NCBI RefSeq assembly: GCF_007301515.1
Contig: NZ_CP041666.1
Location: 930,001-994,000, forward strand
Origin: Radiobacillus deserti
GTDB taxonomy: Bacteria; Bacillota; Bacilli; Bacillales; Amphibacillaceae
Length of the DNA: 64,000 nt
Direction of reading: 5' to 3'
Shown: positions 35,137 to 45,185 of the stretch, in pieces
Layout of the letters: each line of letters begins with the position of its first letter
Numbering within the stretch: position 1 is the first letter of the stretch
Notes under the pieces: generated by a model
Databases searched by the model: none
What the model saw: only the letters and a program-made list of their open reading frames with translations
What the model was told of the DNA's origin: nothing
Made by a program: the position numbers and the translations under genes

Positions 35137-35570
35137 TTATTCGAATTGCTCATAAAGGAAATCTGCGTCTTCTTTTGAAATGTTGAAATAATCAACTTGG
35201 TTCCCAGCTTTTCCAGATCGTAAACCAATCGTTGCACCTGACTCATTAAACCAAACTTCAGAATCTACTAATGAAGTCGACCGTTTGGGACTTATAATGG
35301 ATAGGTGTAAATCAGGTTTGGTTGTAGGTTCAACTATAGAAGCTACTTTTTCCTTTTGCATATAAATCATCTGTATATTATCTACTGTGGATTGATTATC
35401 TAAGTTTGTTATCGTCTTACGAATATCGATACGGCCTTCTTCATCGTTGGCATATACACCAAAACGTATTTCTCGTGATGGTTGATCATAAATGGCTTTG
35501 CTAGTAATATATCCCCGATGAAAAAGAAAAAAGCAACTATAAGGAGAACAACTAGTTTCATAGACTTCAC
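35137..35570 (-). pseudogene. Small secreted protein, frame interrupted in a T-run
   Basis: The 5' frame starts at GTG 35570 (site GGGAGGTG) and encodes a signal-type segment (MKLVVLLIVAFFFFIG). The coherent remainder is in the -1 frame: IYDQPSREIRFGVYANDEEG, then DIRKTITNLDNQS, and to the stop at 35137 (EDADFLYEQFE). The switch falls in GCTTTTTTCTTTTTC (about 35524-35535). A lost T, a sequencing error or a -1 ribosomal slip at T-TTT-TTC would all explain it. The restored protein would be about 143 residues; the family is not recognised. Confidence 0.65.
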
Positions 35571-35586
35571 ATAAACACCTCCCTAA

Positions 35587-35901
35587 TTATCCCCCTTGTT
35601 TAGAGGGGAGGAATTTATTCTTGGCCCATTGGTCCATTTTTTGAATGTGCTTCTTTCCAATCGTTAATCCGTATAAAAGAAGTAAAATGATGATTAGTGT
35701 AAATAAATCTACCTTTCCTTCTTGAATAAAGTTTAAAATGCCTAAGGTTACTTGAGGAATGATGCCAGTAAGGATAGATAAAAAAACACCTATCTTAAAG
35801 CCCCACTTCGATTGGAGTCTGTACCTCGCGTATAACATAAAAAAGGTGGAAGCCCATGCTAGGATTTCAAATATTACAAGTAATACCCATTTATTTTCCA
35901 T
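35587..35901 (-). CDS. Small membrane protein, unknown
   Basis: About 104 residues with three hydrophobic segments (LLVIFEILAWASTFFML, IGVFLSILTGIIPQVTLGIL, LFTLIIILLLLYGL) and a basic C-terminus. The start is uncertain: ATG 35901 or GTG 35913, both with weak sites. It lies 17 bases upstream of the broken secreted-protein gene on the same strand, so the two may be cotranscribed. Confidence 0.6.
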   Translation of the reverse strand: MENKWVLLVIFEILAWASTFFMLYARYRLQSKWGFKIGVFLSILTGIIPQVTLGILNFIQEGKVDLFTLIIILLLLYGLTIGKKHIQKMDQWAKNKFLPSKQGG

Positions 35902-35946
35902 ATTCTCACTCACTATGTATTTTCTTTTTCTTTTGATTATAATGCT

Positions 35947-36438
35947 TTAATGATTATTTTTGGAATCTAAATGTTTAAATACGATTAAATAGTGATACGT
36001 AAATCGATGGAAAACCACGAGAAGAATATACAACAAAGGGTATAAGATGCCGGAATACCAAATTTTCCACTCATTATAATAAAAGGTTCCGCTCCACAAG
36101 AAAATCGCTTCAAACCCAATAGCTAATACACCCCAGGCAAGGATGTACATCATTTTATAATAGTGCTTCTTTTTATATGGGAAAAAGTTCAGAAATAGAA
36201 AGTTGATAGGTGGATAAATACCTAGTATGTATAGCGTGGATTTCCAATCGACACCCTCACCAAAGTAGCCATATAAATTATATTTTAATATTAAAAAAAC
36301 ATCTGTAAACAGTTGTAGATAAAGGGCAAACAGAGTTGTGGTAATGAGTTCAATATGTGAGATCCTTTTTGGGACAAGGAAAGCAATTAGATTAAAAATG
36401 ACGATGGTTATAAGAAGTATAAACATGATATTCCTCAT
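35947..36438 (-). CDS. CBO0543-like membrane protein
   Basis: Up to 163 residues and about five hydrophobic segments. YPPINFLFLNFFPYKKKHYYK and EAIFLWSGTFYYNEWK resemble the poorly characterised CBO0543 family of Firmicute membrane proteins. ATG 36426 has GAGG six bases upstream; the ATG at 36438 adds four residues. Same strand and close spacing as the next two small genes, suggesting a short operon of membrane proteins. Confidence 0.65.
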   Translation of the reverse strand: MRNIMFILLITIVIFNLIAFLVPKRISHIELITTTLFALYLQLFTDVFLILKYNLYGYFGEGVDWKSTLYILGIYPPINFLFLNFFPYKKKHYYKMMYILAWGVLAIGFEAIFLWSGTFYYNEWKIWYSGILYPLLYILLVVFHRFTYHYLIVFKHLDSKNNH

Positions 36439-36576
36439 TTCTTCAATTGTTTCCTTTATTCTTTCACTAGATGCGGTTCGTTATTTATTAAATTAATACG
36501 ACAAGCTTCCGGCCTTACTCTCGGATTGTTTTGCGGTACAATAAACGTGGTATTCAAATTTAAAGGAGGCGTTACG

Positions 36577-38010
36577 ATGACACAGCATTTTAAATTATAT
36601 ATAAATGGTCAATGGGTCGATACAAATGAACAATTAGAGGTACTAGAAAAATATTCGCAGGACGTTTATGCAACAGTAGCGAAAGCAGGAGAAAAAGAAG
36701 TCGACCAAGCTATTGCTAGTGCAGAGCATGCCTTTGAAACAAAAAAGCTTTCCTCATATGAACGCTATGAAATCATAAAACGGGTAAGTGAACTTTTATT
36801 AGAAAAACAGGATAAGCTGGCTATTGGAATCGTAAAAGAGGCTGGAAAACCGCTAAAGCAAGCAAAGGGTGAAGTTGTCCGTTCCGCACAAACCTTCGAA
36901 TGGGCTGCGGAAGAGGCAAAACGAATCACCGGAGAAGGAGTTCCTGTAGAAGCAGCTCCAGGTTCTGAAAATCGTATGGCCTTTACAATAAAAGTTCCGG
37001 TTGGCGTGGTTGGTGCAATTAGTCCGTTTAATTTCCCTTTAAACCTTGTTTCTCATAAAGTAGCACCTGCTATTGCAGCGGGAAATACGGTGGTATTGAA
37101 GCCAGCAAGTGCAACGCCAACTACCGCGATTCAATTAGCAGATATATTCGAACAAGCTGGTTTACCTGCCGGTTTCTTTAACGTCGTAGTTGGATCTGGT
37201 TCCACGGTCGGTAACCAAATGATGAAGGATAAGCGGATCAAATTATATACATTTACAGGCAGTGCGGAAGTTGGCTTAAAGCTTAAACAAAATACTGGAT
37301 TAAATAAACTGATTTTAGAGCTGGGCAATAACTCACCAGTTATCGTTGACAAAGAGGCGGATGTTGCGAAGGCTGCACAGCTTACTGCAGAAAAAAGCTT
37401 TGCCTTTGCGGGTCAAGTTTGTATTTCTGTCCAACGGATTTACGTGCATGAAGATGTGAAGGATGAATTCCAAGCGAAGTTTATGGAGGCTATCCAAACG
37501 CTTAAGGTTGGTGATCCGAATGATCCAGATACAGACGTTGGACCGATGATAGCTGAAAAAGAAGCAATTCGAGCAGAGAAGTGGATCTCTGAAGCGAAAG
37601 AAAATGGGGCTAAGCTCTTACATGGAGGGACTAGAAAAGGTCCATTACTAGAGCCAACTGTTTTAGTGGATGTCCACAAATCGATGAAAGTAGTATGTGA
37701 AGAAGTGTTTGCACCAGTCGTTAGCATTATTCCATATCATGATTTAGATGCTTGCATAGATGAGGTGAACGAATCTCCTTATGGCTTACAAGGTGGTATT
37801 TTCACGAACAACATTAACACAGCCTTTCATGCAGCGAAAAAGGTAGAAGTAGGTGGCTTCATGATTAACGATGCGTCTCAGTATCGCGTGGACTTAATGC
37901 CATACGGTGGTGTGAAGGATAGTGGTTCAGGTAAAGAAGGACCGAAGTACTCTATTGATGAAATGACAGAAGAACGACTCGTTGTATTTGAATTTGGAAT
38001 AAAAAAATGA
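36577..38010 (+). CDS. Aldehyde dehydrogenase family protein
   Basis: A 477-residue NAD(P)-dependent aldehyde dehydrogenase. The cofactor region includes PFNFPLNLVSHKVAPAIAAG and FTGSAEVG. The catalytic glutamate region is LELGNNSPVIV and the catalytic cysteine is in FAGQVCISVQRIYV. The N in LELGNNS, where many members have LELGGK, marks a divergent subgroup close to glyceraldehyde-3-phosphate or lactaldehyde dehydrogenases. The substrate cannot be set from sequence. The start at 36577 follows AAAGGAGGCG; upstream in-frame ATG lacks a site. Confidence 0.88.
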   Translation: MTQHFKLYINGQWVDTNEQLEVLEKYSQDVYATVAKAGEKEVDQAIASAEHAFETKKLSSYERYEIIKRVSELLLEKQDKLAIGIVKEAGKPLKQAKGEVVRSAQTFEWAAEEAKRITGEGVPVEAAPGSENRMAFTIKVPVGVVGAISPFNFPLNLVSHKVAPAIAAGNTVVLKPASATPTTAIQLADIFEQAGLPAGFFNVVVGSGSTVGNQMMKDKRIKLYTFTGSAEVGLKLKQNTGLNKLILELGNNSPVIVDKEADVAKAAQLTAEKSFAFAGQVCISVQRIYVHEDVKDEFQAKFMEAIQTLKVGDPNDPDTDVGPMIAEKEAIRAEKWISEAKENGAKLLHGGTRKGPLLEPTVLVDVHKSMKVVCEEVFAPVVSIIPYHDLDACIDEVNESPYGLQGGIFTNNINTAFHAAKKVEVGGFMINDASQYRVDLMPYGGVKDSGSGKEGPKYSIDEMTEERLVVFEFGIKK

Positions 38011-38045
38011 AAAAGGATGTCGATGGCATCCTTTTTCATTTTTCG
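38007..38045. terminator. Two-way terminator between the aldehyde dehydrogenase and MATE genes
   Basis: GAAAAAGGATG ... CATCCTTTTTC, T-rich on both sides. Confidence 0.8.
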
Positions 38046-39402
38046 CTATATGGTGCTTTTTAAAAGTTTCCTCTGCAAATAAATCAATCGGCCAAATAAT
38101 GTAACAGCTCCAGCGCTCAATCCAATAATAAGCCCCATCCAATAGCCATACGCTTCAAACGCTGTGAAATTCGCTAGCAACCACCCGCTCGGTAATCCAA
38201 TCAACCAGTAGCTGACTAATGACATAATAAAGGTGATATTTACATCCTTATAGCCACGAAGCGTACCTTGAAGCGGAGCGCCGAAGGCATCAGCTAACTG
38301 AAAGAATATGGCGTAGAAGAGGAAGTTCGTCGTCAATTCCACAACTTCTGGATTGGTATTATATAGACGGGCAACCGGTTGGTCGAATGCGTACAAAATA
38401 AAACCAGAAACAAAGGCTATGATTACCCCGAAGCTGATTCCCATATACGAGTAGGCTTTCGCATCTCGTACACGCTTTGCCCCCTACTTCATATCCAACG
38501 GCTATCGTCAGAGTCATCGCAATACTAAATGGAACCATGTATAAGAAGGAAGCGAAGTTAATCGCGGCTTGATGTGCCGCAATGGTAAACGTGTTGTAGA
38601 CACTCATAAACAAAGTTACCGCTGAAAATATACTTACTTCAAAAAAGATGGAGAAGCCAGTTGGGATACCAATTTTTAATTGTTCTATCCACGTCGATAA
38701 AGAAGGCTTTCTCCAATTAGAAAAGATTCGATCTTCAGAAAATGGATGGACACGAACGATAATAAGAAATGTAATCCCGCATATAAACCAATAGGTTAAG
38801 GATGAAGCAAAGCCAGCCCCAATTCCGCCAAGTGCTGGAACTCCGAATTTTCCAAAGATAAATACGTAATTGAAGAATATATTTAATGGTAGCGACAACA
38901 GAATAATAACCATAGATGTTCTCGTTTGTCCTAAAGCGTCCACGTAACATCTTAACAGATTAAAAAGGAATAGGGGGATAATACCTGTCCCAATTCCAAT
39001 TAAATAATATTTCGCTATATAACGTACATGTTTTTCTAAATCCATATGATTTAGGATTGGATCTAAAAGAATGAATCCGATAATAGTCACAATCACAGCT
39101 AATAAAATGGATAAATACATTCCTTGACGAACTTGTTCTGGTACGTCTTTTTTTTGGTTCGCACCAATTAATTGCGCTACAATGGGGGATAGAGCCAGAA
39201 GAATCCCATTGATTCCAGTTGAAATAGGAACCCATAAACTAGAGCCTATCGCAACACCGGCTAAATCTCTTGCACCGGCTCGTCCGGACATAACGGTATC
39301 AAAGAAATTCATCGCATACATACTTAACTGTGTAATTAGAATAGGTATTAGAATGATAAAAAATAACTTCAATTTTTGTTGAATGGTTTGAGTAGGGTAC
39401 AC
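38046..39402 (-). pseudogene. MATE-family efflux transporter, frameshifted
   Basis: Two frames make one MATE protein of about 452 residues. The 5' frame from GTG 39402 (AAAAAGGAAG upstream) covers roughly the first two thirds, to IAVGYEVGGK. The 3' frame continues with MGISFGVIIAFVSGFILYAF to the stop at 38046. Removing one C from the five at 38480-38484 (a G on the coding strand) restores GYEVGAKRVRDAKAYSYMG, the expected sequence. MATE proteins export drugs or metabolites using Na+ or H+. Either decay or a sequencing error. Confidence 0.82.
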
Positions 39403-39514
39403 GGAAGTCTTCCTTTTTAAGTTAATTTCCATTAGGATAGAGAGGATTATATCACATTTTGAATAAGGAAGAGAACCGACCTTACTTAGAAGCATAGATA
39501 GAGAGGGCGTTCGT

Positions 39515-40585
39515 ATGAAGGAGAAACGAATATTATTTACTGGTGGAGGAACAGCTGGCCATGTGATGGTGAATCTAGCTGTCATTCCAACTTTTCAAAA
39601 AGAAGGCTGGACCATTGATTATATAGGCTCACATTCGGGGATTGAGCGAGAATTAATCGAGCCTTTAAAGGGAGTTGCGTATCATGCGATTTCTACTGGT
39701 AAGTTAAGACGTTATTTCTCTAAAGAGAATTTCAAAGATCCATTTAAAGTGTTGAAGGGAACCTTGCAAGCTTATCGCATCATTGGGAAGAAAAGGCCAG
39801 CTGTCATTTTTTCAAAGGGTGGCTTTGTATCCGTTCCGGTGCTTATCGCAGCCAGGATGAGACGAGTTCCTGCGGTCATTCATGAGTCAGATATAACTCC
39901 GGGATTGGCTAATAAAATCGCAATTCCTCTTTCGAAAAAGGTTATCACTACATTTCCTGAAACGGTTCAGTACTTGCCAGAGAGTAAAGCCGAGTGGGTA
40001 GGAGCTGTAGTACGGGATGAGCTTTATTTAGGTAGTAAGACAAAGGGCTTAAGCTTTACAGGATTGCCAGGCAAAAAGCCTATTTTGTTAATCATGGGCG
40101 GAAGCGGAGGTTCTCGAAAAATTAACGAAGCAGTACGTAGTCAATTAGATGTACTATTACACGAGTTCGAAATCATTCACTTATGTGGAAAAGAAAATGT
40201 AGACCCCTCTATCCAACGGGAAGGGTATTCACAATTTGAGTATGTGAAGGATGAGCTTTCGGATCTGTTTGCGGCTACGGATTTCGTGTTATCACGAGCA
40301 GGATCTAATGCAATCTTTGAATTTTTGGCTTTACGTAAGCCAATGTTACTGATTCCTTTATCTCGAAATGCTAGTCGTGGTGACCAAATATTAAATGCGA
40401 AATCCTTTGAAAGACAAGGGTACGCTCGGATGATAGAGGAAGAAGAATTAACAGAAGAAAGATTAGTTCAAGAATTAAAAAGGCTAAAAGAGGGCAAAAA
40501 TACAGTTTTAACCAAAATGCGGTCCTTTGAAAGTAGAGAAGCGAAACAAAAAGTAATTGATATTATCAAACAAGCAACTAGATAG
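39515..40585 (+). CDS. murG: MurG-like UDP-GlcNAc: lipid I GlcNAc transferase (second-type MurG)
   Basis: A 356-residue GT28 glycosyltransferase. It has the glycine loops TGGGTAGHVMVNLAV and MGGSGGSRKINEAV, plus SRAGSNAIFEFLALRKPMLL for UDP-GlcNAc binding. MurG makes lipid II from lipid I on the inner membrane face. The locus is outside a division/cell-wall cluster, as for the second MurG found in several Bacilli; I cannot tell whether another murG exists. ATG with GAGGGCG upstream; the next gene starts 13 bases after. Confidence 0.85.
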   Translation: MKEKRILFTGGGTAGHVMVNLAVIPTFQKEGWTIDYIGSHSGIERELIEPLKGVAYHAISTGKLRRYFSKENFKDPFKVLKGTLQAYRIIGKKRPAVIFSKGGFVSVPVLIAARMRRVPAVIHESDITPGLANKIAIPLSKKVITTFPETVQYLPESKAEWVGAVVRDELYLGSKTKGLSFTGLPGKKPILLIMGGSGGSRKINEAVRSQLDVLLHEFEIIHLCGKENVDPSIQREGYSQFEYVKDELSDLFAATDFVLSRAGSNAIFEFLALRKPMLLIPLSRNASRGDQILNAKSFERQGYARMIEEEELTEERLVQELKRLKEGKNTVLTKMRSFESREAKQKVIDIIKQATR

Positions 40586-40598
40586 GTGGAAAGAGAAG

Positions 40599-41420
40599 AT
40601 GCAGAAGTTGATAGAAGCAGCCATTAGACCTAGAACTAGAAAATCATTAAAATCAGATTTAGAAGCACTCGGGGTGAAGCCTGGCATGACTATTCTCGTC
40701 CATTCTTCCTTATCCTCTTTAGGGTGGGTGAACGGTGGAGAGGTTGCAGTCGTTCAAGCCTTACAAGATGCTGTGACAGAAGAAGGCACGATTGTAATGC
40801 CAGCACAAACTCCTACATTTTCTGATCCATCTGAATGGGGAAATCCTCCAGTACCCAAGGAATGGTGGGAGGAAATTAAAGCGGATATGCCAGCCTTTGA
40901 TAAGCGCTATACCCCAACCTATGGTATGGGGAAAATTGTGGAGGCATTTCGCAGTTTTCCGGATGTGAAAAGAAGCAGTCATCCTATGTATTCCTTCCTT
41001 GCTTGGGGAAGGAATCGAGACACAATACTAGCAAACCATTCGTTGGAGCATGGACTAGGGGAAGGTTCTCCTTTGAAAAAGCTGTATGATGGGAAGGCAT
41101 TCGTATTATTGTTAGGGGTTGGTTATGACAGTAATACGAGTTTTCATTTAGCGGAATATCGGATTTCAACCCGACTCCCCATTATGAAAGGCTCCCCTAT
41201 GATGGAAAATGGAGAACGAAATTGGAAAACCTATCCTGATATAGAATTTCGTGAGGAGTTGTTTGAAGAACTAGGAAAGGATTTCGAATCGGAGATGCCT
41301 ATTTTAACAGGAGAAGTAGGCTCCGGTACTTGCCGTCTTTTTCCGGTTCAAGATGCTGTGAATTACGCAGTACAGTGGTTAGAACATTATGATGAGAAAG
41401 TAAAGGAGCACAAGGATTAA
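40599..41420 (+). CDS. AAC(3)-family N-acetyltransferase (YokD-like)
   Basis: A 273-residue Antibiotic_NAT-type protein. GMTILVHSSLSSLGWVNGG, GTIVMPAQTPTFSDP and RSSHPMYSFLAWG match the family of aminoglycoside 3-N-acetyltransferases. Chromosomal members in Bacillus such as YokD use acetyl-CoA, but their natural acceptor is uncertain, so aminoglycoside resistance should not be assumed. The start at 40599 follows AGGTGGAAAGAGA. It lies 13 bases after the MurG-like gene and is probably cotranscribed with it. Confidence 0.85.
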   Translation: MQKLIEAAIRPRTRKSLKSDLEALGVKPGMTILVHSSLSSLGWVNGGEVAVVQALQDAVTEEGTIVMPAQTPTFSDPSEWGNPPVPKEWWEEIKADMPAFDKRYTPTYGMGKIVEAFRSFPDVKRSSHPMYSFLAWGRNRDTILANHSLEHGLGEGSPLKKLYDGKAFVLLLGVGYDSNTSFHLAEYRISTRLPIMKGSPMMENGERNWKTYPDIEFREELFEELGKDFESEMPILTGEVGSGTCRLFPVQDAVNYAVQWLEHYDEKVKEHKD

Positions 41421-41436
41421 TCCTTGTGCTCCTATT
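41404..41436. terminator. Two-way terminator between the AAC(3)-like and MMPL genes
   Basis: AGGAGCACAAGGAT-TA-ATCCTTGTGCTCCT; overlaps the stop at 41418-41420. Confidence 0.8.
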
Positions 41437-41441
41437 TATGT

Positions 41442-44400
41442 TTAGTCTTTTGATTGATGGCGAAACGGCCACCAGTTCATTTTTCCAAAGAAACGTACCA
41501 TGACTGGGATGAATAATGGTAGCATAATTAAGGCATATAAGAATAGACCAATTAATACCACCGTTGCAATCTGTAATAGGGATAAAACACCAGACGGTAG
41601 CATTGCGGCAAATGTTCCACCTAAAATAATCGCTGCCGAGATAATAACGGTACCCATGTTTTTCATGGCATGCAGTAATCCATCTCTAATCGACATTTCT
41701 TTATTTTCGTTAAAACGGTCCATTAGGAAAATACTGTAATCAATTCCTAGTGCAACGAGAATAACAAAGGCGAAGAATGGAACGGCCCAGCTAATACCTT
41801 CGTAACCCATGATGTTCACAAAGATTCCCTCTGTTAATCCCATAGCAGTAAAGTAGGTCAACACGAGTGATCCAATTAAGTAAATCGGCATAATGAGGGA
41901 ACGTAATAAAATGATTAGGATAATGAAAATACCGCTAAGCATTAATATGACAGTTCGTGAATAATCCTCATTAGACATGCTTTGTAAATCGTGGTTCGTA
42001 CTACTAATACCACCGATGGCATGCTTTGCATCCTCGAATGCAGTACCTTTGATTGCATCCTCAACCGTTTTTTCCACGGTACTGATTAATTCAACAGACT
42101 CCGTAGAATAAGGATTATCTTCTAGGACTACTTCTAGCTTCGTAATGGTTTTATCTGTAGACAGATAAGGCTTAATTCCTTCGATAAATTCCTCATTTTC
42201 TAGTGCTTCTTCTGGAATGCTTACGTAAGAAGTGGTGTCGCTACTAGAAAAAGTATCTAAATAGCTTTGTACTTCCGTTAATCCATTCGAGATTTCAGTT
42301 AAACCATCTGAACTTTGGGTCAATCCATCGGAAAGCTTGCCTAATTGGCCTTGCATATCGCTAAAAGCTTTTTTCAATTCTTCTTGACCACCGTAAATTT
42401 GTGTTAAGCCATTTTGTAAAGCAGGAATGTTGTTAATGACTTGTTGTTGGCCATCTGCTGCTTGATTTAATCCATTTTGGAGTTGATCAACTGCGTTAAT
42501 CAGTTCGGATAGGCCTGCAGACAATTGTTCCTGACCGGAGATCGATTGCTGGAATCCTTTATTTGCTTTCGACATGCCACCTAGAATTTTCGTTTCTAAG
42601 GTCTTATTAAGTGATGCCATACTTGGATTTTCTTCGGTACCGTTAACTACAGCAGCTAACTGTCCTTTAGCTGTTTGGAATTCCCTGTTTGCTTGTAAAG
42701 TAGGGTTTGATTGTTCCACTTTTTTAAGATTAGATAAAGCACCAGAAACAGCACTATAGTATCCTTTATATCCACTTACAATTGGGTTCAATCCATTCTC
42801 GATATCTTGATATCCAGAAAGAACCTTTTTATTTCCGTTAATCGTTTTTTGTAAGTTCGTTTGAATCTCCTGTAGGCCAGCTTTAATCTCTCCAGCACCA
42901 CTAGCACCGGATTCGATTCCAGTTTGAATTTCTGCTAGCCCATTTTTCATTTCTCCGATTCCGTTATTTGCTTGTTGTGTACCTTGGAGAAGTTGGTCTA
43001 CGCCATTTTCTGCTTCTTCTAATTGAGGCTGAGCTTCTTTTAATTGGCTTGCGCCATCTGCTAAGCCAGATTGAATTTGATTGATTCCATCAATGCTTTT
43101 TCCAATTCCTTCACCCAATTGACCAGTTTGACTAGTAATGGTAAAGTCTTCAATTAACTCTCCGGTTGGACGAGTGGCGCTACGTACAGATTTAACCCCA
43201 TCGATATTTTCTAATTCTTTCGAGATTAGTTCAATATCCTCGAATTCTTGGGAGGAGTCAATTTTTTCTTCTGTTTCTAACACGACAGTAGTAGGCATTG
43301 CTTCCCCTGGGCCAACGCTATCCGAAATCCAATCAAATGCTTTTACGGAACCATATTCATCTCCGATCTCCTCAAGAGAATTATAGGATTTCGATCCGTC
43401 ATACGTAATTAGACTCGGCACAACAAATGCTAAAACAATAAGTAAGGCAATGAGTGGACGTGTCCATGCAAAGGTACCTACAGATCCCCATAGCTTACTT
43501 TCACTATGAGAAACGTTTTTATCAAACGGCCAAAACAGCTTTTTCCCTAATACCACTAAGAAAAAAGGTACGAGTGTAGCTAATGCGATTAGAACAACCG
43601 CAACCCCAACCGCAACTGCTACTGCAGATTGGTAAAGGGAAAAGGTGGATAATCCAATCGTGGAAAACCCGATTAATACTGCAAGTCCAGAGAAGAATAC
43701 AGTTTTTCCAGCTGCTTTATATGTCGCAATAACTGCTTCTCCAATTGATTCATGGTGAGCAAGTTCCTCTTTAAATCTACTAATAAGTAAAATACAATAA
43801 TCGGTTCCAATACCGAACATAACGGCTACCATGAAGATTTGTGTAAAGGTGGATAATGGAAAATCCACTGTATCTGCCAATATAGATACAATACCTTGTG
43901 CAGCTAAGTAACTAATTCCAACCGTGATAAGCGGAATGAATGGTGCGACAAGGGAACGGAACACAACGAATAGGATGACGAGAATAAATCCTACTGTAAT
44001 ATATTCTGTTTTCTTTAATCCCTCTTCTGAATTGAGGACAACATCTTGGGAAATAAATGCTTCTCCAGTTAGAAGGTGGTCTACTTTAATATCTTCAACC
44101 GCTTTATAGATATCTTCTCGTGCTTCTTCAATTTCTCGGTCCTTTACGGATACTTCGAACGGCACTAAAATGGTTGTGTTGTCCTCTGAGACAACTTGTT
44201 CCTCAATTCGTTCATCATCCTGGAACGACAGGATATCCGATAATCCTAATTCATCGGACTGTTCCTTTAGTGTTTCAATGGCGTTTCCGACTTCTTCTTT
44301 TTGTGTTTCCGTTAACGCCTTATTCTCATGAAACACCATAACAGCACTTACTGTGTCTTCGTTATTATCTTCTGACATTCGTTCGATCATTTGTGCAGCT

Positions 44401-44546
44401 TCGCTAGAAGAGTACCCATCTGGTACTCCGATTTGTCCTTTATCCCTTACAAGTTCTTGAAGGTTAGGGGAGAAGAACAACAAACTAGCTGCAGCAACAA
44501 TCCATGCTACTAAGATAATCCATCGAAAGCGAATAACTTGTTTCAC
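41442..44546 (-). CDS. MMPL/RND-type exporter (YdgH-like)
   Basis: A 1034-residue exporter with two MMPL halves. Each half has helices including GTDYCILLISRF and GIDYSIFLMDRF, where the aspartate helps proton coupling. Between them, about residues 460-790, lies an extracellular repeat-rich coiled region (QIQSGLADGASQ, GIGEMKNGLAEIQTG, LQNGLNQAADGQQQV). GTG start after AAGGGGG. It follows its MarR regulator by 12 bases; in B. subtilis the ydgG-ydgH pair has this order. Substrate unknown, perhaps lipids or drugs. Confidence 0.9.
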   Translation of the reverse strand: MKQVIRFRWIILVAWIVAAASLLFFSPNLQELVRDKGQIGVPDGYSSSEAAQMIERMSEDNNEDTVSAVMVFHENKALTETQKEEVGNAIETLKEQSDELGLSDILSFQDDERIEEQVVSEDNTTILVPFEVSVKDREIEEAREDIYKAVEDIKVDHLLTGEAFISQDVVLNSEEGLKKTEYITVGFILVILFVVFRSLVAPFIPLITVGISYLAAQGIVSILADTVDFPLSTFTQIFMVAVMFGIGTDYCILLISRFKEELAHHESIGEAVIATYKAAGKTVFFSGLAVLIGFSTIGLSTFSLYQSAVAVAVGVAVVLIALATLVPFFLVVLGKKLFWPFDKNVSHSESKLWGSVGTFAWTRPLIALLIVLAFVVPSLITYDGSKSYNSLEEIGDEYGSVKAFDWISDSVGPGEAMPTTVVLETEEKIDSSQEFEDIELISKELENIDGVKSVRSATRPTGELIEDFTITSQTGQLGEGIGKSIDGINQIQSGLADGASQLKEAQPQLEEAENGVDQLLQGTQQANNGIGEMKNGLAEIQTGIESGASGAGEIKAGLQEIQTNLQKTINGNKKVLSGYQDIENGLNPIVSGYKGYYSAVSGALSNLKKVEQSNPTLQANREFQTAKGQLAAVVNGTEENPSMASLNKTLETKILGGMSKANKGFQQSISGQEQLSAGLSELINAVDQLQNGLNQAADGQQQVINNIPALQNGLTQIYGGQEELKKAFSDMQGQLGKLSDGLTQSSDGLTEISNGLTEVQSYLDTFSSSDTTSYVSIPEEALENEEFIEGIKPYLSTDKTITKLEVVLEDNPYSTESVELISTVEKTVEDAIKGTAFEDAKHAIGGISSTNHDLQSMSNEDYSRTVILMLSGIFIILIILLRSLIMPIYLIGSLVLTYFTAMGLTEGIFVNIMGYEGISWAVPFFAFVILVALGIDYSIFLMDRFNENKEMSIRDGLLHAMKNMGTVIISAAIILGGTFAAMLPSGVLSLLQIATVVLIGLFLYALIMLPLFIPVMVRFFGKMNWWPFRHQSKD

Positions 44547-44558
44547 CTGTGTACCCCC

Positions 44559-44999
44559 TTATTTTTCTCTTAAAAAAGTAACTAGCTTCTGCAACGATTG
44601 AACAAAGGAAGTTACTTCTTCCTGACTGAATTGGGTAAGTATGTCCCCAAGCACGTCGTATAGCTTCTCTGTTCCTTCCTCTACTAGTGCTCTCCCTTTC
44701 GACGTTAGTCGTAAATAGACGATTCTGCGATCTTGCTCGTCACGTTCACGTTCCAATAGTTCTCTTTCAAAGAGACGATTGACTTGAGCAGTTACAGCAC
44801 TTTTTCCAATAGAGAATTCATTGGCGATTTCTGTACTTGTAGTTGGTTCGTGCTTGGCTAAAAATCGTAAGGTCGCAAACTGATCTGTTGTAAGTTCTTG
44901 ATGTACTTCGTCATTCATTATCACATTCACTCTACGATTTACTTCATTCATCGTGGAAGTATAGAGTTCAATGAGTTCATGAAGCTCAACCTTGTTCAT
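44559..44999 (-). CDS. MarR-family regulator (YdgG-like)
   Basis: 146 residues with a winged-helix domain (STEIANEFSIGKSAVTAQVNRL, wing DEQDRRIVYLRLTSKG). First gene of an operon with the MMPL exporter, which it probably represses. The start at 44999 follows GGGAGTGG; the ATG at 45017 falls before that site. A clear palindrome at 45034 upstream is the likely operator. Confidence 0.9.
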   Translation of the reverse strand: MNKVELHELIELYTSTMNEVNRRVNVIMNDEVHQELTTDQFATLRFLAKHEPTTSTEIANEFSIGKSAVTAQVNRLFERELLERERDEQDRRIVYLRLTSKGRALVEEGTEKLYDVLGDILTQFSQEEVTSFVQSLQKLVTFLREK

Positions 45000-45033
45000 T
45001 TTTCCACTCCCGTCCAATTGGTTTTACATGTAA

Positions 45034-45054
45034 ATAGTTCAATTAGTGAACTAT
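45034..45054. promoter_or_regulatory. Operator palindrome of the marR-mmpL operon
   Basis: ATAGTTCA-ATTAG-TGAACTAT, perfect 8-base arms, 35 bases before the MarR start codon. Confidence 0.75.
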
Positions 45055-45185
45055 ATAAAAATAGCATGCTTTGCATGGAAAATCAAGCAAGATAACATAA
45101 AAAGAAAATTCATGATAAACTAGACAAGAATCGACTCTGATTGATTAATAAGGAAAGTTTTTAGTATAGAGAAGGGAAGAGAATC

